From contig QYRS01000012.1 of NCBI GenBank assembly GCA_006503535.1, positions 2,149,001 to 2,213,000 of the forward strand: DNA of 64,000 nucleotides, in the 5' to 3' direction. The DNA comes from Arthrinium phaeospermum. Lineage: Eukaryota; Ascomycota; Sordariomycetes; Amphisphaeriales; Apiosporaceae. The notes below the pieces were generated by a model. The model saw only the letters and a program-made list of their open reading frames with translations. It did not search any database and had not been told where the DNA came from. How positions within the stretch are numbered: position 1 is the first letter of the stretch; the number at the start of each line of letters is the position of its first letter. Shown piece after piece: positions 23,947 through 33,630 of this stretch. A program made the position numbers and the translations under genes.

Positions 23947-25790
23947 CACAACTGCTGCGCTATCATGAGAGGAAGAAGCCTGGTTGGTGTTAGAGAGTGG
24001 TAGCAAGACAGCCAATAAGAGATTCTCCTCTGTTTACACAGACGGCTTGTCGTGTTAGTTGGGCCGGATCCTGGGAATAAAAGGTGTTGTCAGAGAGTTG
24101 TTGGTTTGCTGACATGGTCCAGCTGATGATGAGTCCTTTCTGAGTCCTCTTGACTGCTGATCCCGGGTCGCCAATGGGGTGTCACGGTTGACTTACTTAC
24201 AAAACCGGGGTCAGAGGAGAGGTCCTGTCCGCGCCTGGGATGAAGGAGCCCCGGCAAACTGGCCGAATCAGGTAAGTGACGGGTCTACACGTGGTCCTGA
24301 TTGCCTTGCTGCTTGTCTGCATCGGCGCTTGTAAGCAAGATTCGGCGAGGTGCATATGACAGGCGAACTATATCGAGGTCAGCAGCAACGGCCGGTCGCT
24401 GATTGGCCCGTCTTTGGCTGCGAACCACTCCGTTTGCGTTTCTGGGCTTGCTTGCTGCAAGCTTGCTGGTTTCACGATGCGAAAGCTCAGTGATTGGCAT
24501 GAAGGGTCCGAATGGGGAATTTGGAGGGGGAGTATCCCGTTAGTAGCGGTACTTGGAAGGTTCACGAGAAAGTCTGTTTTGTGACCAGATCAATGTACGA
24601 GTAAAACCCTCCTCGAACTGTGAATATCTAAGGCAGTGGTAGGTTTTGAAATTGTTATCGTGCAGCTTAACGCCGCATCGCGCTGCCAACCCATCGATAT
24701 AAAACTCCGATACTGCTCGGTTCCCTCTTGGTCTCGTAAGTCGTAACCCCCCATACTTAGACCAGCATGTGTTTCAGCGAGGCCTGTGTCGTCCCCCTCA
24801 CCCTATTAAACCCCGACCCCTCTCTCACTAACCGCGTTACGTTACCCGGCGGGGAGCTGCTAGCTTTTGCTAACCTTACCTTGGGCTGTTCAACAAGCCT
24901 CAACTAGGTCTGCAACTCTGCAATACGACACCAGGCGGCCCAAGCCTCAAGTGTATTGACTCATAGTGATTGCATAATAGCTTTGCTTTCGCGACGGAGG
25001 ATTGGGCATTGCATCATCGATCTTCCGGTGCAGACTTCCTACCCCCCAAGAAGTGAAGGACGATCGATGTTGGTGTTGTGGCTGCCCAAGTGGGGACCCC
25101 AGAGGACCAGCCTAGCGCGCAACCGATGACGCTTACGATGACTTACCATCCTGCGTCCGTCCTGGGAAATGTGAGTGAGTGATAGAGCTCTTCAAGGAGA
25201 ATCAGTGCTCTGGAGATCCCAAGCCGAACTGAGGATCGCTTTATTGTCTAATAACAACTGGTCGAACCCTCTGCACTTCGTTGGGTCACAACATGCAACA
25301 GTGTTTATGTGCATAACCTAGTCACATCAGCCAGGGAGGGGGAAAAGCTGGTAGAGAAAAAAGTCGGCGTACCCACCCGTACCGAATGTTACCCATCCAT
25401 ACATATGTGTGACTGATCGTATGCAAGGTAGGTCGCATGCGATGTAAGTATGTAGGTCACAGTCTCTGTCTCTTTCGCATACTGCAATCCTACCTACTTA
25501 CACGCAAGCGGCGCTTGTTAACATAAGTCGATTCCTCTGGCCCATTAGCCAGAGGATGCAATGCGACTCGCAAGTCTCGTCCCGTTGCATTGGTGGCCCG
25601 GAGTTCTGGTCGACTACATGAGTACTGTAGTAGTAGTAGGTAGATCAAGTAGTAGAAATGAAAATGTGTGGTGTGAGAAACCCCCACCAGATTCCACGGG
25701 TTGTGTCGGTGTCGATTTTTGCCAGCCAGATCGAGTAATTGCCGTACCCGCGGGCCCCTTTCCTTCATCAGCCATCGCCTGTTTCTCTGC

Positions 25791-25799
25791 TTATCAGAT
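25791..25799 (-). promoter_or_regulatory. SreA-type GATA site (ATCTGATAA)
   Basis: Plus strand reads TTATCAGAT, an exact match to the ATCWGATAA consensus of the iron-responsive GATA repressor on the minus strand. It lies 1.8 kb upstream of each of the two genes. Confidence 0.6.
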
Positions 25800-26085
25800 C
25801 CGATCCCGGCCGGATTTCCCCTTGCCCAAGCGCGGAATACTGCTTTCTTCACAGTGCATTGGTAATGAAAAGGAGCCGGTTCTGGTTTTACTGGATGAGG
25901 TGGGAAGCTATGAGACTTGAAGAGAGAAAGGGTGTGGGTTTCCCGACCTTGTACCGCCAGCGATGCCCACCAAAAGAGCGACCAAATTATGGCATAAGCA
26001 GATGAGCTCTCTGGCTAGCCTCCTAGCTGCCCAGGGCCCCGGTTCGCCAAGACGGACTGCGCTCCCTCGTCGGATCAGAATAATC

Positions 26086-26104
26086 TTATCAGATGATCTG
26101 ATAA
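26086..26104. promoter_or_regulatory. Paired inverted SreA-type GATA sites
   Basis: The 19-bp sequence TTATCAGATGATCTGATAA contains two perfect ATCWGATAA sites in opposite orientation around a single central base. It is followed by a CCAAT box at 26125-26129. It lies about 1.5 kb upstream of sidA and 2.1 kb upstream of sidC. Confidence 0.72.
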
Positions 26105-26444
26105 AAATTTTCATCTTCATCCGGCCAATCACCACCGGCGAGGTGGAACGATCTCCCACTCAAACATCATACGGTCGGCTCCAGCAGCTCCCCTGGCTAC
26201 TGCCCTGGCTCTCCTGTGCTTCGTCACCTCAGCTCCGTTCTCCAGCCTCCTGCATAAGTTTGCCCTGAACCTGGAACGGTGTCGCATCGATGCGAGCTGT
26301 TGGTACCGGTAGCTGGCAACGACTTGGCTTTTCCTGGCAGCCCTCATGGAAAAAGTTTCAGCACCATGTCCAACTCGTCCCGACTCCCGCCCGGCGTACC
26401 CACCTCTCTATGCCGCAAGGGAGGGCAACTGATGCAGATCCATC

Positions 26445-26453
26445 TTATCTGAT
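26445..26453 (-). promoter_or_regulatory. SreA-type GATA site (ATCAGATAA)
   Basis: Plus strand reads TTATCTGAT, giving ATCAGATAA on the minus strand, an exact consensus match. A further GATAA core follows at 26459. It is the site nearest to sidA (about 1.15 kb upstream of the ATG). Confidence 0.6.
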
Positions 26454-27603
26454 CCGAAGATAACGCCGATGTCGCTAAATCAGCCCGTGTTTTTGGCCCT
26501 TCTGCCTTGGCCACCCCGCCCCGATGGATGCCCATGAACCTGAACCTACTGGCGCCTTTTCCTCTTTCAGCCTGTCCGTTCCTTACTAGCCGATGGCCCT
26601 CGACCCTCTACCAATAGGCCTTGGTCTCCATCTCGGGACTTGTCGTCGTCGAGAAAAAGCCGGGTCGCCTTTTTGGTTGATTGACTTGGTCCGGGCACCT
26701 GTTTACTCACAAAGTCCATCCCACTCATTCATGGCCAAGAGAGACACACAGATGAACTCCGAGCACGCTGAATTAGGTAGGTAGGTAACGTGAATGCAGG
26801 AAGCCCCTCATCATCATCATCGGCATAACCAAAGATTTCGCAGCTTAGCAAATCCCTCATTAGAAGACTATTCTGTGTCGCATGTGATTGAATCCCCTTA
26901 AGAGCTGCTACCAGCAAGCATCATCTTCACTGGCAAGCGCCTGACGCTAACAGAATAGACTCCATCGGCATGCGTCGTCGCGTACCCTTTCGGTAGTGGT
27001 ACATTCGGAGTACCTACTGCCCACTCCGCTCCCAATACACCCGCCCAGGTATACCCTTTTTCCCTTTGGCGACTGGAGCTGCCAACCCGGGCAGTGTACT
27101 TGGGTATAGGGACTTGCAGGGTCGGTCCATGTCTGGCCAGGTGGTTGACGATGCGGACGGGCATAGGGTTGGCAAATCTCATTCGCGACCATCGCACTTA
27201 GACCGACCAGGCCGGTGTCATATCGAGTGGAACAGACAGAGCAGAGGGAAATCAACACATCCTCCCATCCCGCCGGAAAGCGCCTGGGCTTTTATGTATT
27301 TAGGAAACCGGCTCCCCGTCTTTGTCCTGATCGACCCTCGAACCCTGGATCGGCTCCAATTCTTTTATTTTGATCTCAAGCTTGCCTCAGCATCGGCTTT
27401 ACTATATTAACACACGTACCAGAGCCGCCTTTCCTTCTCCCTCTCTCGACGCATCATCTTTACCTAACCAAACCTGACTATCTTGTCGAGTCTACCGCTC
27501 TTGAGCTTCCACATACATTGCCACCCTCAGAGAGCACTCTGCATACGTACATACGTACACACCCACCTCCCTCCATCCCTCCCTCCCCCCAGTGATTCCC
27601 AGC

Positions 27604-29212
27604 ATGTCGCCCAACAGCTTGGTTGGCAGCCACATCGACGGCCCACCATTCGAGAACCAGCTGCCGGCCATGTCGACGCACCTGCAAGCCACCTCGGCCG
27701 ACGAGGTGCACGACCTGATCTGCGTGGGCTTCGGCCCGGCCAGTCTGGCGGTGGCGGTGGCGCTCCACGACTCCATCGCGAGCGGGAGCCGGTCGGCGTC
27801 CTCGCCGCCCAAGGTGCTGTTCCTGGAGAAGCAGCAGCGCTTCGCGTGGCACGCCGGCATGCTGCTTCCCGGCGCCAAGATGCAGATCTCGTTCATCAAG
27901 GACATGGCGACGCTGCGGGACCCGCGGTCGCACTTCACCTTCCTCAACTTTGTGCACGAGAAGAAGCGGCTGATCGACTTCATCAACCTCAACACGTTCC
28001 TGCCGGCGCGGGTCGAGTACGAGGAGTACCTGCGCTGGTGCGCCGAGCACTTCCGCCACGTGGTGCAGTACGGCCGCGAGGTGCAGTCCGTGACCCCCGT
28101 CCGCAGCAGCGCCGGCGGGCCGGTGTCGGTGTTCGAGGTCACGTCGCGGAACGCGCAGACGGGCATCGCCACGACGTACCGGGCCAAGAACGTCATCATG
28201 GCCATCGGGGGCCAGCCCAGCATCCCGCGGGGCCTGCCGGCGAACCACCCGCGCATCGTCCACTCCTCGCAGTACGCCCACATGGTGCCCAAGATCCTCA
28301 CCCAGAGCGCCGCGCCCTACCGCGTGGCCGTCATCGGCGGCGGCCAGAGCGGCGCCGAGATTTTCAACAACATTCAGAAATTATACCCCAACTCGCGCAC
28401 CCACCTCATCATGCGGTCCGAGTTCCTCAAGCCCAGCGACGATTCCCCCTTGTGAGTAGTGACAGTCCATAGCAAAGCTCTCTCGAGGTTTTCCTCTACT
28501 AACCACCGACAACAGTGTAAATTCCATTTTCAACCCTGCCTTCATTGATGACCTATACCCCCGATCCGCCGACGGCCGCTCCGCGCTCCTCAAGGACGCC
28601 CGGAGCACCAACTACGGCGTGGTCCGCCTCGAGCTCATCGAGGCTCTCTACGAACACATGTACGAACAGCGACGCGAGCTGGGCCCCGACGAGCGGCGCT
28701 GGCCGCACCGCATCCACGGCTCGACCGAGGTGACCGGCCTCGCCAACGGCGACAGCAACAGCCAAAAGGACGGCTCTCTGCGCCTCCGCACCCGCTCGCT
28801 GCGCGACGCCGGCGAGGAGACCATCATGGATGTTGATCTCGTCATCGCCGCCACCGGCTACCAGCGCACGTCGCACCTGACCATGATGGAGAAGGTGGCG
28901 CCCCTGCTGCCGGGACAGCCGCAGGGCGGCAAGCTCACCGCCGCCGACATCCAGGTCCGCCGCGACTACGGTGTCGAGTTCGCGCCGGGCAAGGTGGCGC
29001 CGGGCTCCGGCATCTGGCTGCAAGGATGCAACGAGAAGACTCACGGGGTACGTCTGACGCTGAAACCACTTCTTACCGAAAAAACATACTGACCATGCAT
29101 CTTTCTTTAGTTGAGTGATACCCTGCTCTCGGTCCTGGCCACCCGGTCAGGCGAGATTGTCGAGTCCATCTTTGGAGAGGGCCAGGAGAAAATAATCAAG
29201 TCCAAGTTATAG
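27604..29212 (+). CDS. sidA: L-ornithine N5-monooxygenase (SidA)
   Basis: FAD- and NADPH-dependent enzyme that hydroxylates the side-chain N5 of L-ornithine, the committed step of fungal hydroxamate siderophores. 493 residues. Exons 27604-28451, 28516-29047 and 29111-29212 give 1482 nt, exactly in frame, with GTGAGT..ACAG and GTACGT..TTAG introns. Motifs: FAD site [13 protein letters not shown] (residues ~41-53), substrate-region [15 protein letters not shown] and FTFLNFV, NADPH site [12 protein letters not shown] (~243-254), and [12 protein letters not shown] near the C-terminus. The C-terminal end [17 protein letters not shown] is also family-typical. Its divergent partner is the ferricrocin-type NRPS, an arrangement known for siderophore genes in other ascomycetes. 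No frameshifts were seen. SreA-type sites upstream suggest iron repression. Confidence 0.95.
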
Positions 29213-29410
29213 AAGAAGAAATCCTCACGGGAAATACCAGTGTGAGAGATGCACAGCGATACCAGATACACTGACACATACATATATTCATCAATAATAT
29301 CCTCGGGCTAAGAGCCAGAGCTATCTACATATCCACCCAATTGCACTGACGCGAGTCAATCGGCCAATCTACTGACCTGCCTTATTCTTCTCTCGACATG
29401 TGACGAAGAG

Positions 29411-29430
29411 TTTTTTTTTTTTTTTTTTTT
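29411..29430 (+). repeat. Homopolymer run of 20 T
   Basis: Uninterrupted T tract about 200 bp past the sidA stop codon; length in such tracts is unreliable. Confidence 0.9.
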
Positions 29431-29821
29431 CTCCCCCGGTGTTAAGCTGCTCTAACAACGTTGTTGTCCTGACTGCAATGCGACAGATGGCGACACCGAT
29501 GCCAGTATTCATTTGGGCCGGGAACGCTATTGCAGCTCAAGATGACTGGCGATGGGTTCGCTGTCGAAACGCCCTTCAAACCGTTCGCCCTAAGCGTTGG
29601 CGGCCCGCCCAGCTTCAACGGGCCGCAGCGCGCTAAGAGAAAGGGTCCCCTGAAGACGATAGCTCGGCCCCGCCCTTTGGGGGGAGCTTGGGGGGAGCTC
29701 CTCGCTATAAGGCAAGCTGTCAACAGCTCTCGTCAAGCTGCCTGCTTCAGGTTGAGTATATATCGTACCACCCCTCGCCCATGCATACATACCACTTGCA
29801 ATTGAGTAAATCATAGGAGTA

Positions 29822-29829
29822 TATAAATA
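29822..29829 (+). promoter_or_regulatory. TATA-like element of SOD gene
   Basis: TATAAATA lies 65 bp upstream of the ATG at 29894, in a plausible core-promoter position with a short leader. Confidence 0.45.
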
Positions 29830-29893
29830 CGACAAAGCTCACCCTGCCCTAATCGCATTTCTACTTGGTTGCTCGTGCAATTCCGATCCGATC

Positions 29894-30763
29894 ATGGCAC
29901 CGCCAACCACACCCCCCTCCCCCCGCGGCGGCGCCTCGCCCCTCCTCCTCGTCGCCGCCGCCCTCCCCGTCCTCCTCGGCACCGTCTTCCTCGTGCGCCC
30001 CGACACCCTCTCCTTCTTCTCGCCAGACCACGCCGCGGCCGGGTTCCCACCGGCGACGGCGGGCCCCCACGCCCTCCCCGCCCTGCCCTACGCCTACGAC
30101 GCCCTCGAGCCCTACTTCGACAAGGACACCATGGAGATCCACCACGCCCGCCACCACCAGACCTACGTCAACAACCTCAATGCCGCCCTCGCCCAGCTCT
30201 CCTCCTCGCAATCAGAAGAGAAAACGGCTGTCGCGGCCGCCGAGCTTTCGACCCTCTCGGTCGACGAACTGGTCCAGAACCTCGACAAAGTCCCCGCCGG
30301 CCCCGAACGCACCGCCCTCCGCAACAGCGCCGGCGGCCACGTGAACCACAGCCACTTCTGGCGCGGCCTCAAGAAGGGCACCACGCCCCCCGCCGAGGGC
30401 TCGCCCCTGCAAGCCGCCCTCGAGGCCTCCTTTGGCGACCTCGCCGCCTTCCGCGCCCAATTCGAGAAGGCGGCCGCCACCGTCTTCGGCTCGGGCTGGG
30501 CGTGGCTCGTCCTTTCCAACCCTGAAGAAGGCGCACAACAGCTCAAGATCGTCACGACGGCCAACCAGGACAGCCCCCTCATGGGCGCCGACATCTGCCC
30601 CGGCGGCTGCGGCAGCGGGACCCCCATCCTCGGCCTCGACGTCTGGGAGCACGCCTACTACCTCAAGTACCAGAACCGCCGGCCCGACTACATCAAGGCC
30701 TTCTGGGAGGTGGTCAACTGGGAAGAGGCCAGCCGCCTGTACGATGCTGCCATCGCCAACTAA
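29894..30763 (+). CDS. Membrane-anchored Fe/Mn superoxide dismutase
   Basis: Dismutates superoxide to peroxide and oxygen. 289 residues, one exon. After a short Pro-rich N-terminus there is a hydrophobic segment ([20 protein letters not shown], residues ~15-34), suggesting a signal-anchor or secretory route and not a classic mitochondrial presequence. The SOD_N part has [15 protein letters not shown] and [17 protein letters not shown] (first His ligand), then [10 protein letters not shown] (second His). SOD_C has GSGWAWLVL and [20 protein letters not shown] (Asp and His ligands). An ICPGGCGSG stretch replaces the usual short loop before GTPILGLD. It lies 680 bp downstream of sidA in the same direction, so a link to iron/redox stress is possible but only inferred. 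Metal preference cannot be assigned with certainty. Confidence 0.9.
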   Translation: MAPPTTPPSPRGGASPLLLVAAALPVLLGTVFLVRPDTLSFFSPDHAAAGFPPATAGPHALPALPYAYDALEPYFDKDTMEIHHARHHQTYVNNLNAALAQLSSSQSEEKTAVAAAELSTLSVDELVQNLDKVPAGPERTALRNSAGGHVNHSHFWRGLKKGTTPPAEGSPLQAALEASFGDLAAFRAQFEKAAATVFGSGWAWLVLSNPEEGAQQLKIVTTANQDSPLMGADICPGGCGSGTPILGLDVWEHAYYLKYQNRRPDYIKAFWEVVNWEEASRLYDAAIAN

Positions 30764-31356
30764 ACTCTCGTAGTTTCTCCAGGCACAGTTAGTAGAAAAC
30801 AAAAAGACAGAAAATGTCAAAATGGCTAACAAACACGTCAAGTGTGACTTGGATATCTTCTGTATTGTATTATCGTCGACTCTACAGCCGAAACACTCCA
30901 AGGATGAGGCTGAGCTGAGCTGTGAAAAGGGAAGAACCTATAAGGTCTCGGTCCCCCTGAACCATATGGTACATACATGTTTGTCGTTTTGTTTTACTCA
31001 TACACCGTGTCCACGCCGCCAACTCCAAGGCTCCAAACTTCGCTCGAGCGGCTTATACATACGACGCCATGCTCCGTGAAGAAAGGTTTTTGAGAACGGT
31101 TTCTTGCTCCGCTGAACGAAATGAAGCCCAATATGCATGCACTCGAACCAAAAGGCGCTGTAATCTTCTTTTTTGACCGTGCATCCCGTCCATCCGGCGT
31201 ACGCCATGCACACAAAAGAAAACACCCCAAAGCCATGTCTGTCCTGTTCGCATGAATCCGTTCCATCCACCAATGTTGTAAGCTTTTGATAAAGGGGCCG
31301 TCGTCCACGAGAAATCAAGGGTTGGAGGCGCAAATGCATCGCTGGTCTATTCGGCC
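30764..31356. other. Convergent intergenic region
   Basis: Between the 3' ends of the SOD and stomatin-like genes. ORFs here are short, overlapping and without motifs. Confidence 0.6.
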
Positions 31357-32594
31357 TCACTTCCTGTTGGCCGTGTTGTCAAATTCGTTGACCATGGAGT
31401 CTATGACGCTGCCCTTCTTCGCTTGTTCGTCCTGGGGATCCGTCGTGCCGTTGTTGTTCTCGCTAGACTGAATTCCGGCCATCTTCTCGGCCATGGTGCG
31501 GTTCTGCGCCTCACCCACCTTGCCAAAGACGCTGAGGCCCGTAGCAATCATGCCGCCAATGTCGCCCACGTTGCCGGGGACCACGACGGCAGTGCTCTCG
31601 CGGGCGAGCTTGCCGAAAGCGTCGACGTACTTCTCGGCCACGCTCAGGCTGACAGCGCCCTGAGCCGAAGCCCCACCGGAAGAGATGGAATTGGCAATGG
31701 CGTCGATACCCTGGCACTCGCATTGGCCTTCAGCAGAATCGCCTCGGCCTCACCGTTGGCACGGTTGATCTGCTCGGCGCGCAAGGCCTCGGAAGCCAGA
31801 ATCACACTCTGCTTCTTACCCTCGGCGATGTTGATGGCGCTCTGGCGCTGACCTTCGGACTCGAGGATCTCGGCACGTTTCGATCGCTCGGCCGTGACTT
31901 GTCGGTGCATGGCCTCGACGACGGCGCCCGGGGCGTGGATATCGCGGATCTCGTAGCGCAGGCAGGTTACGCCCCACGCCTGGGCGGCCTCGTTGATGGC
32001 GGCCGTGATGTTGGTGTTGAGGGCGGCGCGCTCCTTGAGGACGTGGTCGAGGCTCAGCTGGCCGATTTCGGAACGCATCGTGGTCTGGGCCAGCTGGCTG
32101 ATGGCGTACTCGGCATCTTCAACACCATACGAAGCCTTGTAAGCGTCGAAGACGCGGGTGTACAAGACACCGTCGAGCTCGAGGGTGACATTGTCGGCGG
32201 TGATGGCGCTCTGGGAGGGGATCTCAATTGCGACTTCCTTGAGGGACTTGACGTAGGCGATGCGGTCGACGAAGGGCAAGAGGATGGCCAGACCGGGCTC
32301 GAGGATGCGGTGGTACTTGCCCATGCGCTCAACGATCCATGCCGTCTGCTGGGGCACAAAGCGGACAATGGTGTTGGCCGGCAAGGACGGGCGCTGGAAG
32401 TACGAGGGAGGAACAGCGCCGCCGCCGAAACCGCCGAGGGAGCTCCCACCACCGAACGAGGAGCCCGAGGGCAGAAGCGTCTTGGTGGTGGATTGGAAAC
32501 TGCGGAGGAACTGGGTCGTGGTCAAGGCTGCGGGTGTGCGCCGTGTGAGGCCATGCCGTATCACAGCCTTCTCGACTTGGCGTGCCAGCGACAT
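31357..32594 (-). CDS. Stomatin-like SPFH/prohibitin-family protein (SLP-2 type), one frameshift
   Basis: Inner-mitochondrial-membrane scaffold protein of the stomatin-like 2 group, about 412 residues. The N-terminal ~45 residues are basic and Ser/Thr-rich without acids (RQVEKAVIRHGLTRRTPAAL), like a mitochondrial presequence. The SPFH core follows: NTIVRFVPQQTAWIVERMGK, LEPGLAILLPFVDRIAYV, SAITADNVTLELDGVLYTRV and AQTTMRSEIGQLSLDHVLKE. It ends in a coiled coil (AERSKRAEILESEGQRQSAI, KKQSVILASEALRAEQINRA). Start chosen at 32594, directly before the presequence. The frame slips by one base near 31711, after LLKANASA; the continuing frame reads GIDAIANSISSGGASAQGAVSL and then AEKYVDAFGKLARESTAVVV, as expected for the family. 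A missing C/G in CCCTGG is likely; there are no splice sites at this point. Confidence 0.88.
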
Positions 32595-33630
32595 GGTGGG
32601 AAGTGTGTCGCAGGATTTGTCCGAGATGCAAATGCGTGGAATTGAAAAGGTGTGAGGACGATAGCGGGCGGGTGACGTTATTTGTCCGAGATGCAAATGT
32701 GGGCTCGGGAATCGGGCTGGTAGCAGGCAGGCAAGAGTCAGAGCTCAGCTTGGAGCTCAATTCATCAATTGGTTTCAATCCAGTTGCTCAGCAAAAAGCA
32801 ACGGGCAACCGCGCTAAAACCCAACAGCTGCACCAATCGGGCCAAACGGGTACTTGGGGTAGCTACTACAAGTACGACCTAGGCCAAGTAGCGTGGGATG
32901 TTGGTGTCTGTTTTACTTGTATCTCTTCCGGTCGGCTTCTTCCGACCGCAGCAGGATGTCTTGTTGGATGAAGATGCTTTTTTTTTCTCCCTCTCCAGCC
33001 CATGGCTTTGTGCAGGATTTTATACCTATCGGCGGGCAGGTTTTCGTCGACGAAGGCTCGGATGTATCTTCGATGTGACCGGCGGTGGTGTGGCGCACGT
33101 GGCGTATGTGGTTTATGTAGTAGTGACTGCTGCTGTTTACAGAGCTCAGCTCAGAGGGCGCTCAGTTCAATTGGTTTTAATCCAATTGCTCAGCCGGTTA
33201 CTGGGGGGTAGCCGCTAATGGGCTAGGAGGTAGCTGGTTGGAAGCTTCCAACAAGAACACCCCATAGGTAGTGAAGGGACGACTCATCCTCAATCAAGAG
33301 TCAGTCTCCAAAACACACACACATGGCAAGTGGCCGCAGGAATAAACTGTATGGATGCTCATTCTATCGATCTATCATGAAGTGTCAATTGACCGATGAA
33401 GGGCTTGTGTCTTAGTACATTTGTGTACATTCGCAGTTGTAGTCGACCAACCAAATACGCAAATAAGAACATGACAAAAGCACCGCTAACTTTATGTCTC
33501 CTATGGGATCGTCTGTCTATAACCCGCGACGAAGATGCCTTCTCGTCGCACGCCGGGTTCTTTTCTCTTCTAACCCCTTCTTCGCATCTATCAGCCCATG
33601 ATACAGTATTAATAATAATACAGACGTCAG
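32595..33630. other. Intergenic, no supported gene
   Basis: Upstream of the stomatin-like gene and downstream of MON2. A T-rich run near 32970 and repeated AGCTCAG-like words near 32740-32760 and 33140-33155 are visible. Short ORFs lack motifs. Confidence 0.55.

Larger units (their letters stand above)
23947..27603. promoter_or_regulatory. Divergent sidC/sidA intergenic region (3.66 kb)
   Basis: The longest gene-free stretch in the window. It separates the NRPS start (23946) from the sidA start (27604). It contains four exact ATCWGATAA sites listed separately, a CCAAT box at 26125-26129 about 20 bp from the paired sites, further inverted CCAAT boxes near 24404 and 24491, and a pyrimidine-rich leader before sidA (about 27427-27460 and 27560-27595). 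The 60-120 codon ORFs here have no motifs and are probably noncoding. SreA represses siderophore genes under iron sufficiency in aspergilli and related fungi; shared control of both genes is inferred from site placement. Confidence 0.75.
29213..29893. other. Intergenic between sidA and SOD gene
   Basis: Contains the sidA 3' flank, a run of 20 T at 29411-29430, and near the 3' end a TATA-like element (TATAAATA, 29822-29829) about 65 bp before the SOD start codon. No ORF with motifs. Confidence 0.65.

Noticed and set aside
25490..25852. 120-codon ORF in the sidC/sidA intergenic region
   Set aside because: No motifs; it overlaps an SreA-type site and a similar-size ORF on the other strand.
27330..27350. 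B-box-like motif on the minus strand (GGTTCGAGGGT)
   Set aside because: Does not match the full B-box and no A-box or cloverleaf was found.
29411..29430. T run as a terminator for sidA
   Set aside because: Fungal Pol II genes do not end at T tracts; it is reported only as a homopolymer.
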